From Antedon bifida (lineage: Eukaryota; Echinodermata; Crinoidea; Comatulida; Antedonidae), in contig OY727100.1 in NCBI GenBank assembly GCA_963402885.1, forward strand, positions 6,807,501 through 6,871,500: DNA of 64,000 nucleotides, written 5' to 3'. Below, in pieces: positions 52,910 through 64,000 of the stretch. The notes below the pieces were generated by a model, which worked only from the letters and a program-made list of their open reading frames with translations, had not been told where the DNA came from and did not search any database. Numbering within the stretch: position 1 is the stretch's first letter; each line of letters begins with the position of its first letter. Both the position numbers and the translations under genes were made by a program.

Positions 52910-54967
52910 TTTGAAGCTATTCTGTACACTTTGATGTTTAGTATGAAAAAGTTTTGTCGAAATGCTCAAAATGGTCTAAAACGTTTTCAAATACCATATT
53001 AAGCTATTTTGTGCACTTTGCTGTTTTTGTGTGAAAAGTTTTATCGAAATGCTCAAAATGGTCTAAAACGGTTTCAAATGTGATTTTAAGCACTTTGATG
53101 TTTTTGTGTAACAAAGTTTCATCGAAATGCACAAAATGGTCTAAAACGTCTCCAAATGCGATTTGAAGATATTCTTAGCTCTTTGGTGTTTTTATGTTAA
53201 CAAGTTTTTTCGAAAATCACAAAATGGTTTAAAACGTCTCCAAATGCGATTTGAAGCTATTCTTAGCACTTTGGTGTTTTTATGTTAACTAGTTTTTTCG
53301 AAAATTACAAAATGGTCTAAAACGTCTCCAAATGCGATTTGAAGCTATTCTTAGCACTTTGGTGTTTTTATGTCAACAAGTTTTTTCGAAAATCACAAAA
53401 TGGTCTAAAACGTCTCCAAATGCGATTTGAAGCTATTCTTAGCACTTTGGTGTTTTTATGTTAACAAGTTTTTTCAAAAATCACAAAATGGTTTAAACGT
53501 CTCCAAATGCGATTTGAAGCTATTCTGTACACTTTGATGTTTTTGTGTGAAAAGTTTTAACGAAATGCTCAAAATGGTTTAAAACATTTTTAAATACCAT
53601 ATTAAGCTCTTTTGTGCACATTGATGTTTTCGTGTGAAAAGTTTTATTGAAATGCTCAAAATGGTCTAAAACGTTTTCTAATGCGATTTGAAGCTATTCT
53701 GTACACTTTGAAATTTTGTGTGAAAAAGTTTTCTCAAAATGCTCAAAATGGTCTAAAACGTTTTCAAATACCATAATAAGCTATTTTGTGCACTTTGCTG
53801 TTTTTGTGTGAAAAGTTTTATCGAAATGCTCAAAATAGTTTAAAACGTCTCCAAATGTGATTTTAAGCACTTTGATGTTTTTGTGTAACAAAGTTTCATC
53901 GAAATGCACAAAATGGTCTAAAACGTCTCCAAATGCGATTTGAAGATATTCTTAGCTCTTTGGTGTTTTTATGTTAACAAGTTTTTTCGACAATCACAAA
54001 ATGGTCTAAAACGTCTCCAAATGCGATTTGAAGCTATTCTGTACACTTTGATGTTTTGTGTGAAAAGTTTTGTTGAAATGCTCAAAATGGTCTAAAACGT
54101 TTTTAAATACGATATTAAGCTATTTTGTGTTCTCTGATGTTTTTGTGTGAAAAGTTTTATCGAAATGCTCAAAATTGTCTAAAACGTCTCCAAATGCGAT
54201 TTGAAGCTATTCTGTACACTTTGATGTTTAGTATGAAAAAGTTTTGTCGAAATGCTCAAAATGGTCTAAAACGTTTTCAAATACGATATTAAGCTATTTT
54301 GTGCTCTTTGATGTTTTTGTGTGAAAAGTTTTATCGAAATGCTCAAAATGGTCTAAAACGGTTTCTAATGTGATTTTAAGCACTTTGATGTTTTTGTGTA
54401 ACCAAGTTTCATCGAAATGCACAAAATGGTCTAAAACGTCTCCAAATGCGATTTGAAGCTATTCTTAAAACTTTGGTATTTTTATGTTAACAAGTTTTTT
54501 CGAAAATCAGAAAATGGTCTAAAACGTCTCCAAATGCGATTTGAAGCTATTCTCAGCACTTTGGAGTTTTTATGTTAACAAGTTTGTTCGAAAATCAAAA
54601 AATGGTTTAAAACGTCTCCAAATGCGATTTGAAGCTATTCTGTACACTTTTATGTTTAGTATCAAAAAGTTTTGTCTAAATGCTCAAAATGGTCTAAAAC
54701 GTTTTCAAATACCATATTAAGCTATTTTGTGCACTTTGCTGTTTTTGTGTGAAAAGTTTTATCGAAATGCTCAAAATGGTCTAAAACGTCTCCAAATGTG
54801 ATTTTAAGCACTTTGATGTTTTTGTGTAACAAAGTTTCATCGAAATGCACAAAATGGTCTAAAACGTCTCCAAATGCGATTTGAAGATATTCTTAGCTCT
54901 TTGGTGTTTTTATGTTAACAAGTTTTTTCGAAAATCACAAAATGGTCTAAAACGTCTCCAAATGCGA
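52910..54967 (-). repeat. Tandem duplication inside inversion, second copy
   Basis: Second copy, 2058 bp, including the A monomer with tgtcaac missing from the first. Its right end falls exactly at the right inversion junction: the homologous base of the first copy is 52909, after which that copy carries on into tttgaagc. The coincidence of duplication end and inversion breakpoint suggests the two events are linked. Confidence 0.8.
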
Positions 54968-55394
54968 GCACAGAATAGCTTCAAATCGCATTTGGAGACG
55001 TTTTAGACCATTTTGTGATTTTCGAAAAAACTTGTTAACATAAAAACACCAAAGAGCTAAGAATATCTTCAAATCGCATTTGGAGACGTTTTAGACCATT
55101 TTGTGCATTTCGATGAAACTTTGTTACACAAAAACATCAAAGTGCTTAAAATCACATTTGGAGACGTTTTAGACCATTTTGAGCATTTCGATAAAACTTT
55201 TCACACAAAAACAGCAAAGTGCACAAAATAGCTTAATATGGTATTTGAAAACGTTTTAGACCATTTTGAGCATTTAGACAAAACTTTTTGATACTAAACA
55301 TAAAAGTGTACAGAATAGCTTCAAATCGCATTTGGAGACGTTTTAAACCATTTTTTGATTTTCGAACAAACTTGTTAACATAAAAACTCCAAAG
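54559..55394. repeat. Perfect palindrome at right inversion junction
   Basis: The left arm, 54559-54967, and the right arm, 54986-55394, are exact reverse complements over 409 bp; I checked them base by base. They are separated by the 18-bp spacer 54968-54985. The match first breaks where the right arm has cgcttag and the left arm corresponds to tgctgag; similar sequence continues beyond. The arms span five monomers. Such an inverted repeat can extrude a cruciform as DNA, or give a long hairpin if transcribed; whether either happens is not visible. Confidence 0.92.
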
Positions 55395-58300
55395 CGCTTA
55401 GAATAGCTTCAAATCGCATTTGGAGACGTTTTAGACCATTTTATGATTTTCGAAAAAACTTGTTAACATAAAAATACCAAAGTTTTAAGAATAGCTTCAA
55501 ATCGCATTTGGAGATGTTTTAGACCATTTTGTGCATTTCGATGAAACTTGGTTACACAAAAACATCAAAGTGCTTAAAATCACATTAGAAACCGTTTTAG
55601 ACCATTTTGAGCATTTCGATAAAACTTTTCACACAAAACATCAAAGTGTACAGAATAGCTTCAAATCGCATTTGGAGACGTTTTAGACAATTTTGAACAT
55701 TTCGACAAAACTTTTTCACACAAAACATCAAAGTGTACAGAATAGCTTCAAATCGCATTTGGAGACGTTTTAGACCATTTTGTGATTTTCGAAAAAACTT
55801 GTTAACATAAAAACACCAAAGTGCTTAGAATAGCTTCAAATCTCATTTGGAGACGTTTTAGACCATTTTGTGCATTTCGATGAAACTTGGTTACAGAAAA
55901 ACATCTAAGTGCTTAAAATCACATTAGAAACCGTTTTAGACCATTTTGAGCATTTCGATAAAACTTTTCACACAAAACATCCAAGTGTACAGAATAGCTT
56001 CAAATCGCATTTGGAGACGTTTTAGACCATTTTGTGATTTTCGAAAAAACTTGTTACCATAAAAACACCAAAGAGCTAAGAATATCTTCAAATCGCATTT
56101 GGAGACGTTTTAGACCATTTTGTGCATTTCGATGAAACTCTGTTACACAAAAACATCAAAGTGCTTAAAATCACATTTGAAACCGTTTTAAACCATTTTG
56201 AGCATTTCGATAAAACTTTTCACACAAAAACAGCAAAGTGCACAAAATAGCTTAATATGGTATTTGAAAACGTTTTAGACCATTTTGAGCATTTCGATAA
56301 AACTTTTCACACAAAAACATCAAAGAGCACAAAATAGCTTAATATCGTATTTAAAAACGTTTTAGACCATTTTGAACATTTCGACAAAACTTTTTCACAC
56401 AAAACATCGCAGTGTACAGAATAGCTTCAAATCGCATTTGGAGACGTTTCAGACCATTTTGTGATTTTCGAAAAAACTTGTTAACATAAAAACACCAAAG
56501 TGCTTAGAATAGCTTCAAATCGCATTTGAAGACGTTTTAGACCATTTTGTGCATTTCGATGAAACTTGGTTACACAAAAACATCAAAGTGCTTAAAATCA
56601 CATTAGAAACCGTTTTAGACCATTTTGAGCATTTCGATAAAACTTTTCACACAAAAACATCAAAGAGCACAAAATAGCTTAATATCGTATTTGAAAACGT
56701 TTTAGACCATTTTGAGCATTTCGACAAAACTTTTTCATACTAAACATCAAAGTGTACAGAATAGCTTCAAATCGCATTTGGAGACGTTTTAGACAATTTT
56801 GAGCATTTCGATAAAACTTTTCACACAAAAACATCAGAGAACACAAAATAGCTTAATATCGTATTTAAAAACGTTTTAGACCATTTTGAGCATTTCAACA
56901 AAACTTTTCACACAAAACATCAAAGTGTACAGAATAGCTTCAAATCGCATTTGGAGACGTTTTAGACCATTTTGTGATTGTCGAAAAAACTTGTTAACAT
57001 AAAAACACCAAAGAGCTAAGAATATCTTCAAATCGCATTTGGAGACGTTTTAGACCATTTTGTGCATTTCGATGAAACTTTGTTACACAAAAACATCAAA
57101 GTGCTTAAAATCACATTTGGAGACGTTTTAAACTATTTTGAGCATTTCGATAAAACTTTTCACACAAAAACAGCAAAGTGCACAAAATAGCTTATTATGG
57201 TATTTGAAAACGTTTTAGACCATTTTGAGCATTTTGAGAAAACTTTTTCACACAAAATTTCAAAGTGTACAGAATAGCTTCAAATCGCATTAGAAAACGT
57301 TTTAGACCATTTTGAGCATTTCAATAAAACTTTTCACACGAAAACATCAATGTGCACAAAAGAGCTTAATATGGTATTTAAAAATGTTTTAAACCATTTT
57401 GAGCATTTCGTTAAAACTTTTCACACAAAAACATCAAAGTGTACAGAATAGCTTCAAATCGCATTTGGAGACGTTTAAACCATTTTGTGATTTTTGAAAA
57501 AACTTGTTAACATAAAAACACCAAAGTGCTAAGAATAGCTTCAAATCGCATTTGGAGACGTTTTAGACCATTTTGTGATTTTCGAAAAAACTTGTTGACA
57601 TAAAAACACCAAAGTGCTAAGAATAGCTTCAAATCGCATTTGGAGACGTTTTAGACCATTTTGTAATTTTCGAAAAAACTAGTTAACATAAAAACACCAA
57701 AGTGCTAAGAATAGCTTCAAATCGCATTTGGAGACGTTTTAAACCATTTTGTGATTTTCGAAAAAACTTGTTAACATAAAAACACCAAAGTGCTTAGAAT
57801 AGCTTCAAATCGCATTTGGAGACGTTTTAGACCATTTTGTGCATTTCGATGAAACTTGGTTACACAAAAACATCAAAGTGCTTAAAATCACATTTGAAAC
57901 CGTTTTAGACCATTTTGAGCATTTCGATAAAACTTTTCACACAAAAACAGCAAAGTGCACAAAATAGCTTAATATGGTATTTGAAAACGTTTTAGACCAT
58001 TTTGAGCATTTCGACAAAACTTTTTCATACTAAACATCAAAGTGTACAGAATAGCTTCAAATCGCATTTGGAGACGTTTTAGACCATTTTGTGATTTTCG
58101 AAAAAACTTGTTAACATAAAAACTACTAAGTGCTTAGAATAGCTTCAAATCGCATTTGGAGACGTTTTAGACCATTTTATGATTTTCGAAAAAACTTGTT
58201 AACATAAAAATACCAAAGTTCTAAGAATAGCTTCAAATCGCATTTGGAGACGTTTTAGACCATTTTGTGCATTTCGATGAAACTTGGTTACACAAAAACA

Positions 58301-59097
58301 TCAAAGTGCTTAAAATCAAAATAGAAACCGTTTTAGACCATTTTGAGCATTTCGATAAAACTTTTCACACAAAAACATCAAAGAGCACAAAATAGCTTAA
58401 TATCGTATTTAAAAACGTTTTAGACCATTTTGAACATTTCGACAAAACTTTTTCACACAAAACATCAAAGTGTACAGAATAGCTTCAAATCGCATTTGGA
58501 GACGTTTTAGACCATTTTGTGATTTTCGAAAAAACTTGTTAACATAAAAACACCAAAGTCCTTAGAATAGCTTCAAATCGCATTTGGAGACGTTTTAGAC
58601 CATTTTGTGCATTTCGATGAAACTTTGTTACACAAAAACATCAAAGTGCTTAAAATCACATTTGGAGACGTTTTAGACCATTTTGAGCATTTCGATAAAA
58701 CTTTTCACACAAAACATCAAAGTGTACAGAATAGCTTCAAATCGCATTTGGAGACGTTTTAGACAATTTTGAGCATTTCGATAAAACTTTTCACACAAAA
58801 ACATCAAAGAGCACAAAATAGCTTAATATCGTATTTAAAAACGTTTTAGACCATTTTGAGCATTTCAACAAAACTTTTCACACAAAACATCAAAGTGTAC
58901 AGAATAGCTTCAAATCGCATTTGGAGACGTTTTAGACCATTTTGTGATTTTCGAAAAAACTTGTTAACATAAAAACACCAAAGAGCTAAGAATATCTTCA
59001 AATCGCATTTGGAGACGTTTTAGACCATTTTGTGCATTTCGATGAAACTTTGTTACACAAAAACATCAAAGTGCTTAAAATCACATTAGAAACCGTT
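54968..59097 (+). repeat. Higher-order repeat after the inversion
   Basis: Plus orientation resumes at gcacagaatagc, the phase seen about 139 bp into XIII. The first part follows XI and XIII (gatgttttagacc, aaacatcc, then ctctgttac). Near 56620 it switches to a pattern like 21540 onward (aatatcgtatttg, atcagagaac, gattgtcg) and then runs to the next landmark at 59098. It is a mosaic of both regional types. Confidence 0.7.
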
Positions 59098-62000
59098 TTA
59101 GACCATTTTGAGCATTTCGATAAAACTTTTCACACAAAACATCAAAGTGTACAGAATAGCTTCAAATCGCATTTGGAGACGTTTTAAACCATTTTGAGCA
59201 TTTCGATAAAACTTTTCACACAAAAACATCAAAGAGCACAGAATAGCTTCAAATCGCATTTGGAGACGTTTTAGACCATTTTGTGATTTTCGAAAAAACT
59301 TGTTAACATAAAAACACCAAAGAGCTAAGAATATCTTCAAATCGCATTTGGAGACGTTTTAGACCATTTTGTGCATTTCGATGAAACTTTGTTACACAAA
59401 AACATCAAAGTGCTTAAAATCACATTTGGAGACGTTTTAGACCATTTTGAGCATTTCGATAAAACTTTTCACACAAAAACAGCAAAGTGCACAAAATAGC
59501 TTAATATGGTATTTGAAAACGTTTTAGACCATTTTGAGCATTTAGACAAAACTTTTTGATACTAAACATAAAAGTGTACAGAAAAGCTTCAAATCGCATT
59601 TGGAGACGTTTTAAACCATTTTTTGATTTTCGAACAAACTTGTTAACATAAAAACTCCAAAGTGCTGAGAATAGCTTCAAATCGCATTTGGAGACGTTTT
59701 AGACCACTTTCTGATTTTCGAAAAAACTTGTTAACATAAAAATACCAAAGTTTTAAGAATAGCTTCAAATCGCATTTGGAGACGTTTTAGACCATTTTGT
59801 GCATTTCGATGAAACTTGGTTACACAAAAACATCAAAGTGCTTAAAATCACATTAGAAACCGTTTTAGACCATTTTGAGCATTTCGATAAAACTTTTCAC
59901 ACAAAAACATCAAAGAGCACAAAATAGCTTAATATCGTATTTGAAAACGTTTTAGACCATTTTGAGCATTTCGACAAAACTTTTTCATACTAAACATCAA
60001 AGTGTACAGAATAGCTTCAAATCGCATTTGGAGACGTTTTAGACAATTTTGAGCATTTCGATAAAACTTTTCACACAAAAACATCAGAGAACACAAAATA
60101 GCTTAATATCGTATTTAAAAACGTTTTAGACCATTTTGAGCATTTCAACAAAACTTTTCACACAAAACATCAAAGTGTACAGAATAGCTTCAAATCGCAT
60201 TTGGAGACGTTTTAGACCATTTTGTGATTGTCGAAAAAACTTGTTAACATAAAAACACCAAAGAGCTAAGAATATCTTCAAATCGCATTTGGAGACGTTT
60301 TAGACCATTTTGTGCATTTCGATGAAACTTTGTTACACAAAAACATCAAAGTGCTTAAAATCACATTTGGAGACGTTTTAAACTATTTTGAGCATTTCGA
60401 TAAAACTTTTCACACAAAAACAGCAAAGTGCACAAAATAGCTTATTATGGTATTTGAAAACGTTTTAGACCATTTTGAGCATTTTGAGAAAACTTTTTCA
60501 CACAAAATTTCAAAGTGTACAGAATAGCTTCAAATCGCATTAGAAAACGTTTTAGACCATTTTGAGCATTTCAATAAAACTTTTCACACGAAAACATCAA
60601 TGTGCACAAAAGAGCTTAATATGGTATTTAAAAATGTTTTAAACCATTTTGAGCATTTCGTTAAAACTTTTCACACAAAAACATCAAAGTGTACAGAATA
60701 GCTTCAAATCGCATTTGGAGACGTTTAAACCATTTTGTGATTTTTGAAAAAACTTGTTAACATAAAAACACCAAAGTGCTAAGAATAGCTTCAAATCGCA
60801 TTTGGAGACGTTTTAGACCATTTTGTGATTTTCGAAAAAACTTGTTGACATAAAAACACCAAAGTGCTAAGAATAGCTTCAAATCGCATTTGGAGACGTT
60901 TTAGACCATTTTGTAATTTTCGAAAAAACTAGTTAACATAAAAACACCAAAGTGCTAAGAATAGCTTCAAATCGCATTTGGAGACGTTTTAAACCATTTT
61001 GTGATTTTCGAAAAAACTTGTTAACATAAAAACACCAAAGTGCTTAGAATAGCTTCAAATCGCATTTGGAGACGTTTTAGACCATTTTGTGCATTTCGAT
61101 GAAACTTGGTTACACAAAAACATCAAAGTGCTTAAAATCACATTTGAAACCGTTTTAGACCATTTTGAGCATTTCGATAAAACTTTTCACACAAAAACAG
61201 CAAAGTGCACAAAATAGCTTAATATGGTATTTGAAAACGTTTTAGACCATTTTGAGCATTTCGACAAAACTTTTTCATACTAAACATCAAAGTGTACAGA
61301 ATAGCTTCAAATCGCATTTGGAGACGTTTTAGACCATTTTGTGATTTTCGAAAAAACTTGTTAACATAAAAACTACTAAGTGCTTAGAATAGCTTCAAAT
61401 CGCATTTGGAGACGTTTTAGACCATTTTATGATTTTCGAAAAAACTTGTTAACATAAAAATACCAAAGTTCTAAGAATAGCTTCAAATCGCATTTGGAGA
61501 CGTTTTAGACCATTTTGTGCATTTCGATGAAACTTGGTTACACAAAAACATCAAAGTGCTTAAAATCAAAATAGAAACCGTTTTAGACCATTTTGAGCAT
61601 TTCGATAAAACTTTTCACACAAAAACATCAAAGAGCACAAAATAGCTTAATATCGTATTTAAAAACGTTTTAGACCATTTTGAACATTTCGACAAAACTT
61701 TTTCACACAAAACATCAAAGTGTACAGAATAGCTTCAAATCGCATTTGGAGACGTTTTAGACCATTTTGTGATTTTCGAAAAAACTTGTTAACATAAAAA
61801 CACCAAAGTCCTTAGAATAGCTTCAAATCGCATTTGGAGACGTTTTAGACCATTTTGTGCATTTCGATGAAACTTTGTTACACAAAAACATCAAAGTGCT
61901 TAAAATCACATTTGGAGACGTTTTAGACCATTTTGAGCATTTCGATAAAACTTTTCACACAAAACATCAAAGTGTACAGAATAGCTTCAAATCGCATTTG

Positions 62001-62347
62001 GAGACGTTTTAGACAATTTTGAGCATTTCGATAAAACTTTTCACACAAAAACATCAAAGAGCACAAAATAGCTTAATATCGTATTTAAAAACGTTTTAGA
62101 CCATTTTGAGCATTTCAACAAAACTTTTCACACAAAACATCAAAGTGTACAGAATAGCTTCAAATCGCATTTGGAGACGTTTTAGACCATTTTGTGATTT
62201 TCGAAAAAACTTGTTAACATAAAAACACCAAAGAGCTAAGAATATCTTCAAATCGCATTTGGAGACGTTTTAGACCATTTTGTGCATTTCGATGAAACTT
62301 TGTTACACAAAAACATCAAAGTGCTTAAAATCACATTAGAAACCGTT
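59098..62347 (+). repeat. Higher-order repeat, 3250 bp, related to block I
   Basis: Follows 1470-4632 with the same order of markers, including gctgagaatag and the uncommon gtacagaaaagc (about 59583 and 1865). It is 87 bp longer than that segment, exactly the monomer missing there near 1815. It carries a private C in agaccacttt near 59707. Confidence 0.72.
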
Positions 62348-64000
62348 TTAGACCATTTTGAGCATTTCGATAAAACTTTTCACACAAAACATCAAAGTGT
62401 ACAGAATAGCTTCAAATCGCATTTGGAGACGTTTTAGACCATTTTGAGCATTTCGATAAAACTTTTCACACAAAAACATCAAAGAGCACAGAATAGCTTC
62501 AAATCGCATTTGGAGACGTTTTAGACCATTTTGTGATTTTCGAAAAAACTTGTTAACATAAAAACACCAAAGAGCTAAGAATATCTTCAAATCGCATTTG
62601 GAGACGTTTTAGACCATTTTGTGCATTTCGATGAAACTTTGTTACACAAAAACATCAAAGTGCTTAAAATCACATTTGGAGACGTTTTAGACCATTTTGA
62701 GCATTTCGATAAAACTTTTCACACAAAAACAGCAAAGTGCACAAAATAGCTTAATATGGTATTTGAAAACGTTTTAGACCATTTTGAGCATTTAGACAAA
62801 ACTTTTTGATACTAAACATAAAAGTGTACAGAATAGCTTCAAATCGCATTTGGAGACGTTTTAGACCATTTTATGATTTTCGAAAAAACTTGTTAACATA
62901 AAAATACCAAAGTTTTAAGAATAGCTTCAAATCGCATTTGGAGATGTTTTAGACCATTTTGTGCATTTCGATGAAACTTGGTTACACAAAAACATCAAAG
63001 TGCTTAAAATCACATTAGAAACCGTTTTAGACCATTTTGAGCATTTCAATAAAACTTTTCACACAAAACATCAAAGTGTACAGAATAGCTTCAAATCGCA
63101 TTTGGAGACGTTTTAGACAATTTTGAACATTTCGACAAAACTTTTTCACACAAAACATCAAAGTGTACAGAATAGCTTCAAATCGCATTTGGAGACGTTT
63201 TAGACCATTTTGTGATTTTCGAAAAAACTTGTTAACATAAAAACACCAAAGTGCTAAGAATAGCTTCAAATCGCATTTGGAGACGTTTTAGACCATTTTG
63301 TAATTTTCGAAAAAACTTGTTAACATAAAAACACCAAAGTGCTAAGAATAGCTTCAAATCGCATTTGGAGACGTTTTAGACCATTTTGTGCATTTCGATG
63401 AAACTTGGTTACAGAAAAACATCTAAGTGCTTAAAATCACATTAGAAACCGTTTTAGACCATTTTGAGCATTTCGATAAAACTTTTCACACAAAACATCC
63501 AAGTGTACAGAATAGCTTCAAATCGCATTTGGAGACGTTTTAGACCATTTTGTGATTTTCGAAAAAACTTGTTACCATAAAAACACCAAAGAGCTAAGAA
63601 TATCTTCAAATCGCATTTGGAGACGTTTTAGACCATTTTGTGCATTTCGATGAAACTCTGTTACACAAAAACATCAAAGTGCTTAAAATCACATTTGAAA
63701 CCGTTTTAAACCATTTTGAGCATTTCGATAAAACTTTTCACACAAAAACAGCAAAGTGCACAAAATAGCTTAATATGGTATTTGAAAACGTTTTAGACCA
63801 TTTTGAGCATTTCGATAAAACTTTTCACACAAAAACATCAAAGAGCACAAAATAGCTTAATATCGTATTTAAAAACGTTTTAGACCATTTTGAACATTTC
63901 GACAAAACTTTTTTACACAAAACATCGCAGTGTACAGAATAGCTTCAAATCGCATTTGGAGACGTTTCAGACCATTTTGTGATTTTCGAAAAAACTTGTT
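62348..64000 (+). repeat. Partial higher-order repeat at right edge
   Basis: Begins at the landmark and follows the usual order, but lacks the A monomer with ttttttgatttt and ctccaaag near 62865. It has an unusual A copy with gtaatt near 63300, where B with cttggttac would normally come next. The array continues past the window end. Confidence 0.7.

Larger units (their letters stand above)
50673..54967 (-). repeat. Inverted segment of the satellite (about 4.3 kb)
   Basis: Between these points every monomer reads in the opposite direction: the box appears as aaaatggtctaaaac, and its relatives (ttaacaagttttttcg, ctccaaatgcgatttgaag) are reverse complements of type A ends. Read on the minus strand, it runs from an A monomer (gtgattttcg, gagctaag) through the tttagacaaaac, ctgagaatag, atcagagaac, gattgtcg, ttattatgg, cacgaaaac and ctagttaac markers. 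It then repeats much of that set and ends at actactaag and atcaaaatagaaac. It is made of the same higher-order material as its flanks but contains about two partial units. A misassembly would also produce such an inversion, so it needs read-level support. Confidence 0.9.
1..64000. repeat. AT-rich tandem satellite array filling the window
   Basis: Every part of the window consists of monomers of about 78-89 bp, each beginning with the near-constant box cgttttagaccatttt, followed by a variable TTTCGA-like stretch, an AAAAC/CACAAAAAC stretch, a CAtCAAAG-like box and a short dyad. Spacings measured from box to box at the left end are 86, 88, 78, 87, 87, 89, 78, 87, 87, 88 and 88 bp. Copies are grouped into higher-order repeats, so this is a mature satellite rather than a simple microsatellite. 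No stretch above 300 bp lacks the repeat, and no gene, RNA gene or mobile element interrupts it. Arrays like this are typical of eukaryotic centromeres and heterochromatin; that location here is inference. The family is not one I recognise. Confidence 0.97.

Noticed and set aside
54968..54985. Transposon or terminal inverted repeat at the right inversion junction
   Set aside because: The arms are ordinary satellite monomers, the spacer is the expected agcacagaatagcttcaaa phase, and there is no target-site duplication or coding content.
63027..63269. 80-codon minus-strand open frame at the right end
   Set aside because: Same satellite translation with different monomer types; not a gene.
1..64000. 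CRISPR-like array, because a 16-bp box recurs at regular spacing
   Set aside because: The sequences between boxes are themselves repeated in four types and higher-order order, and no cas gene or leader is present. Spacing and copy number fit a eukaryotic satellite.
1..64000. CENP-B box in the ttcgataaaac segment
   Set aside because: Only TTCG and one A of the known motif agree; the CGGG part is replaced by T-rich sequence in all monomer types.
1..64000. Telomeric, rRNA, tRNA or microsatellite content
   Set aside because: No TTAGGG- or TTTAGGG-type runs, no rRNA or tRNA-like segments and no simple-sequence tracts beyond short A or T runs were seen on either strand.

Overview
The whole 64 kb window is one tandem satellite-DNA array. 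I find no gene, RNA gene, transposon, telomere repeat or unique-sequence island in it. Monomers of about 78-89 bp follow each other without interruption (roughly 740 copies by division). They are AT-rich (28 G+C in a hand-counted 88-bp monomer). An array of this size with higher-order organisation is typical of eukaryotic centromeric or pericentromeric heterochromatin. I do not recognise the family and cannot name the species. CpG is not depleted in the monomer I counted, which hints at little CpG-methylation decay or at recent homogenisation.

The structure is hierarchical. Level 1: four monomer types, A (88 bp), B (78 bp, A-like minus 10 bp), C (87 bp) and D (86-87 bp), all starting with the near-constant box cgttttagaccatttt. 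Level 2: a recurring D-A-B-C tetramer of about 340 bp, often with extra A copies. Level 3: higher-order units (HORs) of about 4.1 kb. Level 4: larger duplications with offsets of 15,280 and 19,381 bp, plus an apparent 8.26-kb alternation of two HOR variants.

Layout. From 1 to 32364, blocks with the same head and tail but different interiors follow one another (8282, 4101, 3248, 1453, 2298, 8281, 3248 and 1453 bp), as a nested deletion series. From 32365 to 50672 the array settles into HORs of about 3.7-4.2 kb. From about 50673 to 54967 the array is inverted. The left junction is a GAAAC-TCT-GTTTC foldback and the right junction is a perfect palindrome with 409-bp arms and an 18-bp spacer. From 54968 to 64000 the original orientation resumes.

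The items most worth a second look are the inverted segment and its two different junctions, the short dyad kept in most monomer types although its bases differ, the in-register gain and loss of whole monomers and tetramers, and one out-of-register scar with filler bases at 42707. Orientation '+' below means the box reads gttttagacc on the given strand. Coordinates of block edges were read by eye.
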